The position numbers and the translations under genes are program-made. From positions 1 through 64,000 of the forward strand of contig NZ_VJOY01000005.1 of the NCBI RefSeq assembly GCF_007109405.1: a stretch of DNA of 64,000 nt, written 5' to 3'. Below the pieces are notes generated by a model, which worked only from the letters and a program-made list of their open reading frames with translations, was not told the DNA's origin and searched no databases. The stretch comes from Pseudomonas mangiferae. GTDB taxonomy: Bacteria > Pseudomonadota > Gammaproteobacteria > Pseudomonadales > Pseudomonadaceae. Shown here piece by piece: positions 37,646 through 50,425 of this stretch (position 1 is the first letter of the stretch; every line of letters begins with the position of its first letter).

Positions 37646-40086
37646 CGCGCCCCCTCCCCTTCTGCAATGGCGCCCGCCCCGGTGGCGGGTCCTGGTTCGG
37701 GCAGCGTCGCCCGGTTCATCAGCGGCACCCGCACGCTGAGCAGCGTGCCTTCACCGGGCTGGCTGTCGAGGGTCAGCCGGCCGCCCAGGGCCAGCACCCG
37801 CTCCTGCATGCCCACCAGGCCGAACGACTGGCCACGGCGGCAGATGCGCTCGTCGAAGCCACGGCCGTCGTCGCCGATGCTCAGGCACAGCTCGCCCTGC
37901 TCCAGGGCCAGCCCCACCTGCACGCTGTGGGCCTCGGCGTGGCGCATGACGTTGGTCAGCGCCTCCTGCAGCACCCGGAACAGGCCGATGGCCTTGGCGT
38001 CGGAGAGTACCGGGACTTGCTCGGGGACTTCCACCAGGCAGGGTATGCCGGTGCGTGCTTCAAATCGTCGCGCCTGCCACTCGATGGCCGACGCCAGGCC
38101 GGCGTCGAGGATCGGCGGACGCAGCGCGCTGGCCACGTCGCGCACCAGCTGGAAGAGCTGGGCGATCAGCCGCTTCATGCTGCCCAGGCGCTCGCGCAGG
38201 CCCGGATCGAGCTCGGCGAAGGCCAGCTCGCACATGGACGTCTCCAGCTTCAGCACGGTGAGCACCTGGCCCAGTTCGTCGTGCACCTCCCGGGCGATGC
38301 GCGCCTTTTCTTCCTCGCGCACGCTCTCCAGGTGGGCCGACAGCTCCCGCAGCTGGGCGCGGGAATCCGCCAGGGCCAGCTCGATCTGCTTGTTCTCGCT
38401 CATGTCCCAGACGATGCCGTCCCACGCCACCACGCCATCGTCCAGGCGCCGCGCCGAGGCGCGAATGTCGGCCCAGCGCTGACGGCCGTCGCGGGTGAGG
38501 ATACGGCCCTGCCAGTGCCAGTCGCGGTCGGCGGCGAGGGCGGCGTCCTGGCTGGCGTGGTAGGACTCGCGGTCATCCGGGTGGACCAGGCTGCGGATGC
38601 CGAAGTCGGCGGCCATCACGGTCGCCGGCGGGTAGCCCACCAGGCTCTCGCTGCCCTCGCTGATGTAGGCGAAGTCCGGCGGCGCGCCCGGGTGCGGGCG
38701 CTCCAGGCGGAACACCAGGCCCGGCACGTTGGCGGCGATCCCCTGCAGGCGCGCTTCCCGCTCCCCCAGCTCGGCCCGGGCCCGGCGCCGCTCGGTGACA
38801 TCGGTGAGGAACACCACCAGGTACTCCGCCTTGCGAAAGCGCAGGAAGCTCAGGGATACGTCCACCGGCAGGCTGCCGCCGTCGGCCCGGCGCACCTCGG
38901 TCTCCACGTTCAGCGGGCCCTCCTCCTGGTTGCGCGCGCGGCGCCAGAGGGTCAGCCAGCGGTCCATGTGCAGGCCCGGCTCGAATTCCACCAGGGGCCG
39001 GTCCACCAGCTCGCCCATGCCCAGCCCGAGCATCTGCTCGGCGGCGCGGTTGGCGTAGCGGATGTGGCTGTCCCAGTTGACCCAGAGGATGCCCACCGGG
39101 CCGTGGTCGAGGGACGACTGGGTGAGCTGCAGCGCCTCCTCGGCCGCCTCGCGACGAGCCAGGTCCTGGCGCGCCGCCAACAGCTGCTGCTCCAGGGCGT
39201 GGCGCTGCCGGCGCAGGGAGAAGCCCAGCACCAGGGCCACCGCCAGCAGCACCCCCAGCAGCAGGCAGAGGTTCTGCCAGAACCCGGTGGACTCGCCGAG
39301 GCGCGGGTACTTGGGCTTCAGCCAGCGCGCCTGCAACTGCTCCAGGTCCTTGGGCGGCAGGCTGCGCAGGGCGCCGTCCACCAGCTCCGCCAACTGCGGC
39401 CAGTCGCTGCGGGTGCCGATGCGCAGCAGGGTCGGCAGGCCCACGTCGCCCACCACGGCGAGGTCGGCGAACTGCGGGTCGAGGGACAGCCGGGTCAGCT
39501 GCGCCTCGTCGATCACCGCGTAGCGCGCCCGTTGGGTCAGCAGGCGCTGCAACGCCTGGCGATCGCTGGCGGCGGGCTGCAGGTTGAGGTTGCTGTAGGT
39601 GCCGCGCAGGTAGTCGGCGGCGGCGCTGGGCACCCGCAGCGCCAAGGGGTCGCGGGCGCCGAGGTTGTCCAGGTCCACCGCGCCGGCACCGTTGCGCTCG
39701 CCCACCACCAAGTGGGCGACCCGCATGTAGGGGTCGGAGAACAACCACAGGCGCAGCCCGGCGGGGGTCTGGGCGAGGCCCGGGGCCAGGTCCACCTGGC
39801 CGGCGCGCACGGCGCGTTCCAGGTCGGGCACATCGGCGTAGTGCTGCCAGAGCAGCTCCACCCCCAGGCTGCGGCCGACCCAGGTCATCAGCTCGACGTT
39901 CACCCCGGACAGCTGCTGCAGGCGCTGGTCGTACTGGGCATAGGGCGCCTGCAGCACCACCCCGACCCGCAACTGCGGGTGCTCCGCCAGCCAGGCCCGC
40001 TGGCCGGTATCCGGGGCCGGCGCGGCCACGGCGGCACCGGCCAGCCACAGCAGCAGGGTAACGATCACGAGCAACGGGCGATTCAT
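37642..40086 (-). CDS. agtS: Hybrid sensor histidine kinase with periplasmic binding domain (AgtS-like)
   Basis: 814-residue sensor. A signal sequence (1-22) is followed by a periplasmic SBP_bac_3-type amino acid binding domain (about 30-265) and one membrane helix (about 270-295). Two PAS/PAC domains (about 315-430 and 445-560) follow, then a HisKA_3-type dimerisation domain with the phospho-His in REVHDELGQV (near 602) and an HATPase_c domain (DDGRGFDER). It contains its own ligand-binding module, so it can sense the transported compound directly. Start at ATG 40086, where the signal peptide begins. Matches PAO1 AgtS (PA0600) in place. Confidence 0.88.
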   Translation of the reverse strand: MNRPLLVIVTLLLWLAGAAVAAPAPDTGQRAWLAEHPQLRVGVVLQAPYAQYDQRLQQLSGVNVELMTWVGRSLGVELLWQHYADVPDLERAVRAGQVDLAPGLAQTPAGLRLWLFSDPYMRVAHLVVGERNGAGAVDLDNLGARDPLALRVPSAAADYLRGTYSNLNLQPAASDRQALQRLLTQRARYAVIDEAQLTRLSLDPQFADLAVVGDVGLPTLLRIGTRSDWPQLAELVDGALRSLPPKDLEQLQARWLKPKYPRLGESTGFWQNLCLLLGVLLAVALVLGFSLRRQRHALEQQLLAARQDLARREAAEEALQLTQSSLDHGPVGILWVNWDSHIRYANRAAEQMLGLGMGELVDRPLVEFEPGLHMDRWLTLWRRARNQEEGPLNVETEVRRADGGSLPVDVSLSFLRFRKAEYLVVFLTDVTERRRARAELGEREARLQGIAANVPGLVFRLERPHPGAPPDFAYISEGSESLVGYPPATVMAADFGIRSLVHPDDRESYHASQDAALAADRDWHWQGRILTRDGRQRWADIRASARRLDDGVVAWDGIVWDMSENKQIELALADSRAQLRELSAHLESVREEEKARIAREVHDELGQVLTVLKLETSMCELAFAELDPGLRERLGSMKRLIAQLFQLVRDVASALRPPILDAGLASAIEWQARRFEARTGIPCLVEVPEQVPVLSDAKAIGLFRVLQEALTNVMRHAEAHSVQVGLALEQGELCLSIGDDGRGFDERICRRGQSFGLVGMQERVLALGGRLTLDSQPGEGTLLSVRVPLMNRATLPEPGPATGAGAIAEGEGAR

Positions 40087-40227
40087 GGGCGACAGCTCAT
40101 CCAGTGGCTGGGATTGCCCCGGCGAAGACCGGCCTACCATACTCCAAGCGGCACGGCCCGGCACGGCCTGACAAACCCCGGGCGAGCGATTAGGCTGCGG
40201 GTATCCCCGACCTTCCGGAGCGTGCCG

Positions 40228-41301
40228 ATGACCCGTCCCGCCCTGTCGCGCCTGCGCCTGCGCCTCGCCTGCGTCGGCGCCAGCCTGCTGATCGCCTGCG
40301 CCGCCCAGGGCGACGACCCCGCGCCGCCCGCCGATGCCGCTGCGCCCCCGGCCACCGACAGCGCGCCGCCGCCGGTGCGCGCGCCCCTGGAGGAGCGCAG
40401 CGTCGAGGACGCCAGCAGCCTGGAACGGCAGCTGCCGCTTCCCGTCCAGCAGACCCTCAAGGCCGGCGACGAGAGCTTCCTCGCCCTCTGGCAGGCGGCC
40501 AACGTCGGCGACCCCAGCGGCCTGGTGATCCTCGTCCCCGGCGACGGCGAGAGCGCCGACTGGCCGGTGGTCATCGCGCCCCTGCGCACCAAGCTGCCCG
40601 ACGCCGGCTGGAGCACCCTCAGCGTGACCCTGCCGGACCCCCAGGACACCGTTCCGCCGCGCCCGGCGGAAGTGGCGCCGGCCGCCGCGGCGGACGCGCC
40701 AGCCGGCGACGCCAAGCCCGAGGAAAAGGCCGAGGGCACACCTGCGGAAGCGGCCACGGAGGCGACTCCCCCGGCCACGGCGCCGGCCGAAGCGCCCCCG
40801 GACCCGGAAACCCTGCGCACGATCCGCGAGCAACGGGTGCTGGCCCGCCTGGATGCTGCCCTCGGCTTCGCCAAGGCGCGGCAGGCCAAGCGCATCGTCC
40901 TGCTGGGCCATGGCAGCGGTGCCTGGTGGGCGGCCCACTACCTGGCCGCCCACAAGTCCCCGGAGCTGGGCAACCTGCTGATGGTGTCCGCCGCGGTGCC
41001 AGACGGCTACGTGCCGCCCCTGGAAGACCTGGTCCCGGGCCTGGGCGTGCCCACCGGCGACTACTTCTACAAGGACCTGGCCACGGAGCGCGAGGCTGCC
41101 CTCAAGCGCTTGCAAGCGAGCAAGCGCGCCAAGCACCCGGCCTACGAGCAGATCGCCCTGAAGGCCCTGCCGGGCAACCGGGATATCGAGCAGGAGCAGC
41201 TGTTCCGCCGCATCAAGGGCTGGCTCAGCGCCCCGCCCACGGGCATCGCTCCGGCGGCGCCGCCCGGCGTGCCGGGCGGGTCACCGGCAGGTCAGGACTG
41301 A
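40228..41301 (+). CDS. DUF3530 family protein
   Basis: 357 residues with a signal peptide (cleaved near CAAQGDD; C21 could also be a lipid-type cysteine but there is no good lipobox). An Ala/Pro/Glu-rich low-complexity stretch (about 150-200) and a C-terminal alpha/beta-hydrolase-like segment (RIVLLGHGSGAWWAAHYLA) follow. GHGSG resembles a nucleophile elbow, but I cannot confirm a full catalytic triad. RBS CCGGAG before ATG 40228. Divergent from the kinase gene. Function unknown. Confidence 0.85.
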   Translation: MTRPALSRLRLRLACVGASLLIACAAQGDDPAPPADAAAPPATDSAPPPVRAPLEERSVEDASSLERQLPLPVQQTLKAGDESFLALWQAANVGDPSGLVILVPGDGESADWPVVIAPLRTKLPDAGWSTLSVTLPDPQDTVPPRPAEVAPAAAADAPAGDAKPEEKAEGTPAEAATEATPPATAPAEAPPDPETLRTIREQRVLARLDAALGFAKARQAKRIVLLGHGSGAWWAAHYLAAHKSPELGNLLMVSAAVPDGYVPPLEDLVPGLGVPTGDYFYKDLATEREAALKRLQASKRAKHPAYEQIALKALPGNRDIEQEQLFRRIKGWLSAPPTGIAPAAPPGVPGGSPAGQD

Positions 41302-41304
41302 GCC

Positions 41305-42075
41305 TCAGCGGAAGCCGCGGCGGGCGCGGATCAGGTCGTAGGCCGCGTGCAGCTCGCGGGTCCGCTCGGTGGCCTCGCGAACCCGCGCCGGGCTGGCGCC
41401 GCTGCCGGCCAGCTTGTCCGGGTGGGACTGGCTGAGCAGCCGCCGGTAGGCCTGCTTGATGGTGGCCGGCTCGCTGTCGGCCGCCACCCCCAGCAGCCGC
41501 AGTGCCGCCTTGTAGGGCGTCCCCGCGGCTACCGGGGAAGGCACCTTCTTCGGCTGGAACTCGGCCCCCAGCGCTTCCACTTCGGCCGCCTCGCGTCCCA
41601 GCCAGGCGCCCCACTGGAGGATCAGCGCCCGCTCGCGCATGCCGATCTGCCCATCCACCGCGGCCATCCGCCAGCAACTGCGCAGCAGCGCCTGGGCCTG
41701 GGCGACATCGCCCCGCAAGCGGCGCAGCGGGGTGCGTGGCGACACCTCGTCCTGCTTGCCCCGGTTGAAGGCGTCGATGGCCCGGCGCCGCTCCGCCTCG
41801 TCCAGGTTGAGCCGCTGCATCTCGCTGCGGGCCTGGCGGATGTGCACCTCCAGCACCCGCCCCTCGCTCTTGGCCAGGCGGCCCAGCAGCACGAACAGCA
41901 ATTCGTCCCGGGCCGGCAAGCGCCGCCCGGTGACCAGCGCCACCAGAGCGTCCCAGGAATCCAGGCCGAGACGGCGATCCGCCAGTTGGCCCAGCAGACC
42001 GCCCAGCAGCGCGCCGGGGATGCTCGCCACGGCGAAGCCGGCGACCGCGCCCAGCACCGTCAGCGGCCAGTACAC
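41305..42075 (-). CDS. djlA: Co-chaperone DjlA
   Basis: Membrane-anchored DnaJ-like co-chaperone of DnaK. The 256-residue protein has an N-terminal glycine-rich membrane helix (about 5-30), a TerB-like helical domain (about 50-165) and a C-terminal J domain with the HPD motif (SHPDKL, near 222). Start is GTG 42075, one base after the murU stop, so it is third in amgK-murU-djlA. Its stop lies 4 bases from that of the convergent DUF3530 gene. Confidence 0.9.
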   Translation of the reverse strand: MYWPLTVLGAVAGFAVASIPGALLGGLLGQLADRRLGLDSWDALVALVTGRRLPARDELLFVLLGRLAKSEGRVLEVHIRQARSEMQRLNLDEAERRRAIDAFNRGKQDEVSPRTPLRRLRGDVAQAQALLRSCWRMAAVDGQIGMRERALILQWGAWLGREAAEVEALGAEFQPKKVPSPVAAGTPYKAALRLLGVAADSEPATIKQAYRRLLSQSHPDKLAGSGASPARVREATERTRELHAAYDLIRARRGFR

Positions 42076-42076
42076 C

Positions 42077-43773
<1,697 letters not shown>

Positions 43774-43901
43774 TGCAGGGGGTCTCCGACGGCGCTAGCC
43801 GTTGCGCGGGTCATGCTTTATTATCCAGCATCTTTTTCAGCCCATCGAGAGGCGTGCGGCCCCTGCGGGGCGATAGCGCGCAGGAAGCCCGGACTAACAA
43901 G

Positions 43902-46679
43902 ATGGCAGTAAAATCACCCGTATTCCGTAGAAAGTTCCCTCTGCTGGTCACTGGCAGTCTGTTGGCCCTGCAACCTTTCGCCACCCCCTTCGCCCTCGCA
44001 GCCGACCAGTTCGACTGCCAGGCCTCCGCCACCGGCGGCTGGGCCTGCGCGCCGAAGACCAGCAACGCTCCCCTGCCGCCGCGTCCGGTGCACAGCGAAA
44101 GCGCGGTGAGCTCCAGCGGCTCGGCGCCGGCGGTCGACGGCTCCGGCGAACCGGTCCGCGCCGGTGCCCAGCCCGGTCCCACCCTGGTCACCGAAAGCGG
44201 CGGCAAGGCGCTCAAGTCCCGCAGCGCCGACTACAGCCACCTCGACTGGGTCCCGCGCAACAAGCTCAATTCCGCCCAGCTGGCGGAGATCGGCCCCTAC
44301 TGCGCCGGCACCTACGTCGAGCCGTGGCGCCCGGGGATGGACGACAAGACGCCCAAGGACCAAGCCCCGCTCTACGTGTCCGCGAAGGCCTCGCGCTACG
44401 AGGAAGACCAGCAGGTCGCCACCCTCGCCGGCGACGTGGTCCTGCGCCAGGGCAGCATGCAGGTGGAGGCCGACGAGGCCAACCTGCGCCAGGCGGAGAA
44501 CAAGGGTGAGCTGGTGGGCAACGTGCGCCTGCGCGACAACGGCGCCCTGGTGGTAGGCGACCGCGCCGAGCTGCAACTGGATAACGGCGAGGCGCAGATC
44601 GACAACGCCGAGTACGTGCTGCACCAGAGCCAGGTCCGCGGCAACGCGCTGTACGCCAAGCGCCAGGAAGACGCGATCATCCGCCTGAAGGACGGCACCT
44701 ACACCCGCTGCGAGCCGGGCAGCAACGCCTGGAACCTCAAGGGCAACAACATCAACCTGAACCCGGCTACCGGGTTCGGTACGGCCACCAATGTGACCCT
44801 GCGGGTGAAGGACATTCCGGTCTTCTACACCCCCTACATCTATTTCCCGATCGACGACCGTCGCCAGTCGGGCTTCCTGGTACCGACCATCGGTTCCAGC
44901 ACCGACACCGGCCTGATGCTGGTGACGCCCTACTACTTCAACCTGGCGCCCAACTTCGATGCCACCCTCTACCCGCGCTACATGAGCAAGCGCGGGCTGA
45001 TGATGGAAGGCGAGTTCCGCTACCTCACCCGCAGCAGCGAGGGCCAGTTCGGCGCGGCCTACCTGAACGACGAGGACGACAAGCGCAAGCAGCAGTCCGA
45101 GTACCAGGACCAGCGCTGGATGTACAGCTGGCAGCACAAGGGCGGCCTGGACTCGCGCCTGATGAGCGAGGTGGACTACACCCGCATCAGCGACCCGTAC
45201 TACTTCCAGGACCTGGACACCGACCTGGGCATCGACACGCCCAGCTACGTGAACCAGCGCGGCACCCTGACCTACCGCGGCGACACCTACAACGCGCAGT
45301 TGAACGTGCACGCCTACGAGATGGCCACCATCTCCGACGTGACCCCGTACGATCGCCTGCCGCAGCTGACCCTGGACGGGGCGCTGCCCTTCCAGCCGGG
45401 CGGCCTGAACTTCACCTACGGCACCGAGTTCGTGCGCTTCGACCGCGACCTGCGGACCGGCGACTTCATCAACGAAGACGGCCTGCCGGCGCCCTGGTAC
45501 GACAACAACATCACCGGCCTGGCCCGCGCCAACGGTGACCGTCTGCACCTGGAGCCGGGCGTCAGCCTGCCGCTGAACTGGACCTGGGGCTTCGTCAAGC
45601 CCAGCGTCAAGTACATGTACACCCGCTACGACCTGAGCCTCGACCGGCGCGGCAAGAACACCCTGGCCGCCGACCAGACCTTCGACAGCACCCAGGATCG
45701 CAGCGTCCCGGTAGCCAGCATCGACAGCGGCCTGTACTTCGACCGCGACACCCAGTGGTTCGGCAAGAACTACCGGCAGACCCTGGAGCCGCGCCTGTTC
45801 TACCTCTACGTGCCGGAAGAGGACCAGGACGACATTCCGGTGTTCGACACCACCGAGAGCACCTTCAACTACTCGTCGCTGTTCCGCGAGAACCGCTTCT
45901 CCGGCAAGGACCGCATCGGCGACGCCAACCAGGTGTCCCTGGGCGTGACCAGCCGCTGGATCGAGAGCAACGGCTTCGAGCGCCAGCGCGTCAGCGTCGG
46001 CCAGGCGTTCTACTTCGAGGACCGCAAGGTCCAGCTGCCGGGCATCGACTGGCGCGAGAGCGCGTCGGCCACCTCCGACACCTCGCCCTACGCGCTGGAG
46101 TACATGTACCGCTTCAACCGCGACTGGCGCCTGAGTGCGGACTTCAACTGGGACCCCGAGACCCACAGCACCCGGTCCGGCAGCACCATGTTCCACTACC
46201 AGCCGGAAGACAACCTGAACAAGGTGGTCAACCTGGGCTTCCGCTACCGCAACGACACCAACCGCTACAACCCGTCCACCGGGCGTTGGGAGTTCGGCGG
46301 TGGCGACTACGTCGACCCGCGCACCGGCAAGGTGATCAAGGACTACTACAAGATCGAGCAGCACGACTTCTCGACTATCTGGCCCATCGTGCCGCAGTGG
46401 AGCGCCATCGCCCGCTGGCAGTACGACTACAACCGCAGCCGCACGCTGGAGGCGTTCGGTGGTTTCGAATACGACAGTTGCTGCTGGAAGCTGCGCCTGA
46501 TCAACCGCTACTGGGTCGACTACGACGAGTTCGATCTGAACCCGAGCGACAAGGCCGACCGTGGCATCTTCCTGCAGATCGTCCTGAAAGGACTCGGCGG
46601 CATCGTCGGCGGCAAGGTCGACAGTTTCCTCGGCCAAGGCATTCAAGGTTACCGTGAACGTGAAGACCAAGCTCTCTGA
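43902..46679 (+). CDS. lptD: LPS-assembly protein LptD
   Basis: Outer-membrane translocon that inserts lipopolysaccharide into the outer leaflet, with LptE. The 925-residue protein has a signal peptide (about 1-33, ending AALA-like PFALAADQ), a Pseudomonas-specific N-terminal extension, an OstA/jellyroll domain (about 150-280) and a C-terminal 26-strand barrel. Conserved cysteines at the N-terminus (CQAS, WAC, YCAG) and near the C-terminus (DSCCW) form the essential disulfides. An in-frame upstream extension is discarded. surA overlaps its end by 26 bases. Confidence 0.95.
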   Translation: MAVKSPVFRRKFPLLVTGSLLALQPFATPFALAADQFDCQASATGGWACAPKTSNAPLPPRPVHSESAVSSSGSAPAVDGSGEPVRAGAQPGPTLVTESGGKALKSRSADYSHLDWVPRNKLNSAQLAEIGPYCAGTYVEPWRPGMDDKTPKDQAPLYVSAKASRYEEDQQVATLAGDVVLRQGSMQVEADEANLRQAENKGELVGNVRLRDNGALVVGDRAELQLDNGEAQIDNAEYVLHQSQVRGNALYAKRQEDAIIRLKDGTYTRCEPGSNAWNLKGNNINLNPATGFGTATNVTLRVKDIPVFYTPYIYFPIDDRRQSGFLVPTIGSSTDTGLMLVTPYYFNLAPNFDATLYPRYMSKRGLMMEGEFRYLTRSSEGQFGAAYLNDEDDKRKQQSEYQDQRWMYSWQHKGGLDSRLMSEVDYTRISDPYYFQDLDTDLGIDTPSYVNQRGTLTYRGDTYNAQLNVHAYEMATISDVTPYDRLPQLTLDGALPFQPGGLNFTYGTEFVRFDRDLRTGDFINEDGLPAPWYDNNITGLARANGDRLHLEPGVSLPLNWTWGFVKPSVKYMYTRYDLSLDRRGKNTLAADQTFDSTQDRSVPVASIDSGLYFDRDTQWFGKNYRQTLEPRLFYLYVPEEDQDDIPVFDTTESTFNYSSLFRENRFSGKDRIGDANQVSLGVTSRWIESNGFERQRVSVGQAFYFEDRKVQLPGIDWRESASATSDTSPYALEYMYRFNRDWRLSADFNWDPETHSTRSGSTMFHYQPEDNLNKVVNLGFRYRNDTNRYNPSTGRWEFGGGDYVDPRTGKVIKDYYKIEQHDFSTIWPIVPQWSAIARWQYDYNRSRTLEAFGGFEYDSCCWKLRLINRYWVDYDEFDLNPSDKADRGIFLQIVLKGLGGIVGGKVDSFLGQGIQGYREREDQAL

Positions 46680-47952
46680 TCGTCTGCGCCCGCTGCTGGC
46701 GGGCGCCCTGCTCCTCGGCGCGATCGCCCACGCCGACGTGCGTCCCCTGGACCGCGTCGTCGCCATCGTCGACAACGACGTGATCATGCAAAGCCAACTG
46801 GACCAGCGTGTCCATGAGGTCCAGCAGACCCTGGCCAAGCGCGGCGCCGCGCTGCCGCCGGAACACGTCCTGACCCAGCAGGTGCTGGAACGCCTCATCA
46901 CCGAGAACCTGCAGCTGCAGATCGGCGAGCGCTCCGGCATCCGCGTCAGCGACGAGGAACTCAACCAGGCGGTGCAGACCATCGCCCAGCGCAACGGCAT
47001 GGGCCTCGAGCAGTTCCGCGCCGCCCTGAGCCGCGACGGCCTGTCGTTCGACGACGCCCGCGAGCAGGTGCGCCGGGAGATCGTCATCAGCCGCGTGCGC
47101 CAGCGCCGGGTCGCCGAGCGGGTGCAGGTGAGCGAGCAGGAAGTGCGCAACTTCCTCGCCTCCGACCTGGGTCGCATGCAGCTGTCCGAGGAGTTCCACC
47201 TGGCCAACATCCTCATCCCGGTTCCGGACGGCGCCTCCTCCAGCGCCATCCAGGCCGCCGAACGCCAGACCCAGGACATCTACCAGCAACTGCGCCAGGG
47301 CGCCGATTTCTCCCAGCTGGCGGTATCCCGCTCCGCCGGCGAGAACGCCCTGGAAGGCGGCGACCTCGGCTGGCGCAAGGCGGCGCAGATGCCGGCGCCG
47401 TTCGACAGCATGATCAGCGCCCTCGCCCCCGGCCAGGTCACCGAACCGGTGCGCACCCCCAGCGGCTTCATCATCGTCAAGCTGCTGGAAAAGCGCGGTG
47501 GCGAGACCCAGGTCCGCGACGAGGTGCACGTGCGCCACATCCTGCTCAAGCCGAGCGAAATCCGCAGCGAGGCGGACACCGAGCGGCTGGCCGAGCGCCT
47601 CTACCAGCGCATCACCGCGGGCGAGGACTTCGCCGAGCTGGCGAAGAACTTCTCCGAGGACCCGGGCTCCGCCCTCAACGGCGGCGACCTCAACTGGATC
47701 GACCCGGGCGCCCTGGTGCCGGAGTTCCGCGATGTGATGGCCAAGACCCCCGCCGGGGAGCTGTCCAAGCCGTTCCGCAGCCAATACGGCTGGCACGTGC
47801 TGGAAGTCCTCGGTCGCCGGGCCACCGACAGCAGCGAGAAATTCCGCGAGCAACAGGCGCTGTCGCTGCTGCGCAACCGCAAGTATGACGAGGAGCTGCA
47901 GTCCTGGCTGCGGCAGATCCGCGACGAGGCCTACGTCGAGATCAAGCTCTGA
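46654..47952 (+). CDS. surA: Periplasmic chaperone/peptidyl-prolyl isomerase SurA
   Basis: Escorts outer-membrane proteins, including LptD, across the periplasm. The 432-residue protein has a signal peptide (about 1-28), an N-terminal chaperone domain with [14 protein letters not shown], and two parvulin domains (about 175-275 and 285-385) with [10 protein letters not shown] and [10 protein letters not shown] motifs. Start is GTG 46654, inside the lptD gene; another GTG two codons later is possible. AAGG lies 7 bases before the first. Followed by a terminator. Confidence 0.93.
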   Translation: MNVKTKLSDRLRPLLAGALLLGAIAHADVRPLDRVVAIVDNDVIMQSQLDQRVHEVQQTLAKRGAALPPEHVLTQQVLERLITENLQLQIGERSGIRVSDEELNQAVQTIAQRNGMGLEQFRAALSRDGLSFDDAREQVRREIVISRVRQRRVAERVQVSEQEVRNFLASDLGRMQLSEEFHLANILIPVPDGASSSAIQAAERQTQDIYQQLRQGADFSQLAVSRSAGENALEGGDLGWRKAAQMPAPFDSMISALAPGQVTEPVRTPSGFIIVKLLEKRGGETQVRDEVHVRHILLKPSEIRSEADTERLAERLYQRITAGEDFAELAKNFSEDPGSALNGGDLNWIDPGALVPEFRDVMAKTPAGELSKPFRSQYGWHVLEVLGRRATDSSEKFREQQALSLLRNRKYDEELQSWLRQIRDEAYVEIKL

Positions 47953-47974
47953 GCGACCTGGCGGTACGCTCCCG

Positions 47975-48002
47975 AAAAGCCCGGCTCCCTGCCGGGCTTT
48001 TT
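47975..48002 (+). terminator. Terminator downstream of surA
   Basis: An 11-base-pair stem (47975-47985 with 47991-48001) with a TTTTT tail, 22 bases after the surA stop. Confidence 0.92.
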
Positions 48003-48054
48003 CGTTTCCCAGTGCCGCCGCGGTAGAGTGTCGGCATTTGCCGGGAGCGCCACC

Positions 48055-49047
48055 ATGACCCCTTCACTCGTTTACGCCCTCACACCCGGCGAGCCCGCCG
48101 GCATCGGCCCGGACCTCTGCCTGCTGCTGGCCGCCGACGCCCAGCCACAGGCCCTGGTGGCCATCGCCAGCCGCGCCCTGCTGACCGAGCGTACCGCCCT
48201 GCTGGGCCTGGATGTCAGCCTGCTGGACGTGAACCCCGGCGCCTGGCCCCGGGTGCCTGCCCCGGCGGGCGCGCTGTACGTCTGGGACACGCCCCTGCGG
48301 GCGCCGGTGCAGCCCGGCCGGCTCGACCCGGCCAACGCCGCCTATGTACTGGAAACCCTCACCCGTGCAGGCCAGGGCTGCCTGGACGGCACCTTCGCCG
48401 GGATGATCACCGCCCCGGTGCACAAGGGCGTGATCAACGACGCCGGCATCGCCTTCTCCGGGCATACCGAATTCCTCGCCGACCTCACCGGCACGCCCCA
48501 GGTGGTGATGATGCTCGCCACCCAGGGGTTGCGGGTGGCCCTGGTCACCACCCACCTGCCCCTCAAGGACGTCGCCGCCGCCCTGCAGCCCGAACGCCTG
48601 GAGCGGGTGGCGCGCATCCTCCATGCCGACCTGCGGGACAAGTTCGGCATCCCGGCGCCACGTATTCTGGTCTGCGGCCTGAACCCCCATGCTGGGGAAG
48701 GTGGCCACCTGGGCCGCGAGGAAATCGAGGTGATCGAGCCCGTGCTGGCGCGCCTGCGGGACGAGGGCCTGGACCTGGTGGGCCCGCTGCCGGCCGACAC
48801 CCTGTTCACCCCCAAGCACCTGGACCACTGCGACGCGGTGCTGGCCATGTACCACGACCAGGGCCTGCCGGTGCTCAAGTACAAGGGCTTCGGCGCCGCG
48901 GTGAACGTCACCCTGGGCATGCCCATCGTGCGCACCTCGGTGGACCACGGCACCGCCCTCGACCTGGCCGGCAGCGGCCGGATCGACAGCGGCAGCCTGA
49001 AGGTGGCCCTGGACACCGCCTACCGGATGACCGCCCGCCGCCCCTGA
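48055..49047 (+). CDS. pdxA: 4-hydroxythreonine-4-phosphate dehydrogenase
   Basis: NAD-dependent step of pyridoxal phosphate synthesis. The 330-residue protein has [11 protein letters not shown] at residues 8-18, the zinc/substrate histidines in [16 protein letters not shown] and [11 protein letters not shown], and [10 protein letters not shown] near the end. Start ATG 48055 is chosen over an upstream in-frame ATG because it begins the [13 protein letters not shown] family N-terminus. Followed by rsmA. Confidence 0.95.
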   Translation: MTPSLVYALTPGEPAGIGPDLCLLLAADAQPQALVAIASRALLTERTALLGLDVSLLDVNPGAWPRVPAPAGALYVWDTPLRAPVQPGRLDPANAAYVLETLTRAGQGCLDGTFAGMITAPVHKGVINDAGIAFSGHTEFLADLTGTPQVVMMLATQGLRVALVTTHLPLKDVAAALQPERLERVARILHADLRDKFGIPAPRILVCGLNPHAGEGGHLGREEIEVIEPVLARLRDEGLDLVGPLPADTLFTPKHLDHCDAVLAMYHDQGLPVLKYKGFGAAVNVTLGMPIVRTSVDHGTALDLAGSGRIDSGSLKVALDTAYRMTARRP

Positions 49048-49167
49048 GGCCCGGCCGCACGCGCGCCGACCGGTGCCGGGCCGTCCCGCGGCAATGCTGG
49101 TAAACTGCGCGCCTTTCCACGAGCCCGCCCCCGCGGCGGGCTCGCGCTGCGCCTCCTGGAGTTCGCC

Positions 49168-49992
49168 ATGACCGACTACACGCACCGTGCGCGCAAGCGC
49201 TTCGGCCAGAATTTCCTGCACGATGCCGGGGTGATCCACCGCATCCTGCGGGCCATCCATGCACGGGACGGCGAGCACCTGGTGGAGATCGGCCCGGGCC
49301 AGGGCGCCCTCACCGAGGGGCTGCTGGACAGCGGCGCCTGGCTGGACGTGATCGAGCTCGACCTGGACCTGATCCCGCTCTTGCAGCAGCGTTTCGGCCA
49401 GCGGCCGAACTTCCGCCTGAACCAGGGCGACGCGCTGAAATTCGACTTCGCCCGCCTCGACCCGGCGCCTCACGGGCTGCGGGTGGTGGGCAACCTCCCC
49501 TACAACATCTCCACGCCCCTGATCTTCCACCTGCTGGAGCATGCCGGGCAGATCCGCGACATGCATTTCATGCTGCAGAAAGAAGTGGTGGAGCGCCTGG
49601 CCGCCCAGCCCGGCGGCGGCGACTGGGGACGGCTGTCGATCATGGTCCAGTACCACTGCCAGGTGGAGCACCTGTTCAACGTCGGCCCCGGCGCCTTCAA
49701 CCCGGCGCCCAAGGTGGACTCGGCCATCGTCCGGCTGGTGCCTCACGCCCAGCCGCCGCATCCGGCGAAGGACCCGCGGCAGCTGGAGCGGATCGTCCGC
49801 GACGCCTTCAACCAGCGCCGCAAGACCCTGCGCAACACCCTCAAGGGCCTGCTGGACGCCGAGGCCATCGAAGCCGCCGGCGTCGACGGCGGCCTGCGCC
49901 CCGAGCAGCTGGACCTGGCGGCCTTCGTCCGCCTCGCCGACCAGCTGAGCGCGCGCCAGCCCCGGGATGGCGAGCAGACAAGCGACCGCTGA
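49168..49992 (+). CDS. rsmA: 16S rRNA (adenine1518/1519-N6)-dimethyltransferase RsmA (KsgA)
   Basis: Dimethylates two adjacent adenines at the 3' end of 16S rRNA during 30S assembly. The 274-residue Rossmann methyltransferase has [11 protein letters not shown], the SAM motif [11 protein letters not shown] and the catalytic NLPYNIS. A promoter-like TAAACT (near 49,100) and a GAGCCCGCC/GGCGGGCTC hairpin (49121-49143) sit in the leader. It is followed by apaG and apaH, the pdxA-rsmA-apaGH order of enterics and pseudomonads. Confidence 0.96.
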   Translation: MTDYTHRARKRFGQNFLHDAGVIHRILRAIHARDGEHLVEIGPGQGALTEGLLDSGAWLDVIELDLDLIPLLQQRFGQRPNFRLNQGDALKFDFARLDPAPHGLRVVGNLPYNISTPLIFHLLEHAGQIRDMHFMLQKEVVERLAAQPGGGDWGRLSIMVQYHCQVEHLFNVGPGAFNPAPKVDSAIVRLVPHAQPPHPAKDPRQLERIVRDAFNQRRKTLRNTLKGLLDAEAIEAAGVDGGLRPEQLDLAAFVRLADQLSARQPRDGEQTSDR

Positions 49993-50034
49993 CGCCCTAG
50001 ACTGGCTCTTTGTCCCCGCAGAGAGCCCCCGCGC

Positions 50035-50415
50035 GTGCACGATCCCCGCTATCAGGTCGACGTCAGCGTCGCCACCCGCTACCTCCCGGAGCAGTCCGAG
50101 CCGGAACAGGAGCGTTTCGCCTTCGCCTACACCATCACCCTGCGCAACGCCGGCGCCCTGCCGGCCCAGCTGCTGACCCGCCACTGGCTGATCACCGACG
50201 GCGACGGCCAGGTGCAGGAGGTGCGCGGCGCCGGCGTGGTGGGCCAGCAACCGCTGCTGCCGCCCGGCGGGCAGCACACCTACACCAGCGGCACGGTGCT
50301 CGCCACCCGGGTCGGCACCATGCAGGGCAGTTACCAGATGGAGGCCGACGACGGCCACCGCTTCGACGCGCCGATCCCGCCGTTCCGCCTCGCCGTTCCC
50401 GGCGCCCTGCATTGA
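50035..50415 (+). CDS. apaG: Co2+/Mg2+ efflux protein ApaG
   Basis: 126-residue single-domain fibronectin-III-like beta protein of the ApaG family. Residues [16 protein letters not shown] and [25 protein letters not shown] are the family core. Start is GTG 50035 (in-frame, family start HDPRYQVDV). It follows rsmA by 42 bases and precedes apaH by 10. The name refers to a cobalt-resistance phenotype in Salmonella; its molecular role is unsettled. Confidence 0.93.
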   Translation: MHDPRYQVDVSVATRYLPEQSEPEQERFAFAYTITLRNAGALPAQLLTRHWLITDGDGQVQEVRGAGVVGQQPLLPPGGQHTYTSGTVLATRVGTMQGSYQMEADDGHRFDAPIPPFRLAVPGALH

Positions 50416-50425
50416 AGGAGGCCGC

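Noticed and set aside
41225-41677. Separate gene antisense to the DUF3530 3' end and in another frame of djlA
   Set aside because: It is an alternative frame of djlA with no independent support.
43914-47279. 1121-residue open frame antisense to lptD and surA
   Set aside because: High GC keeps antisense frames open; no domain, ribosome site or sensible start, and both sense genes are certain.
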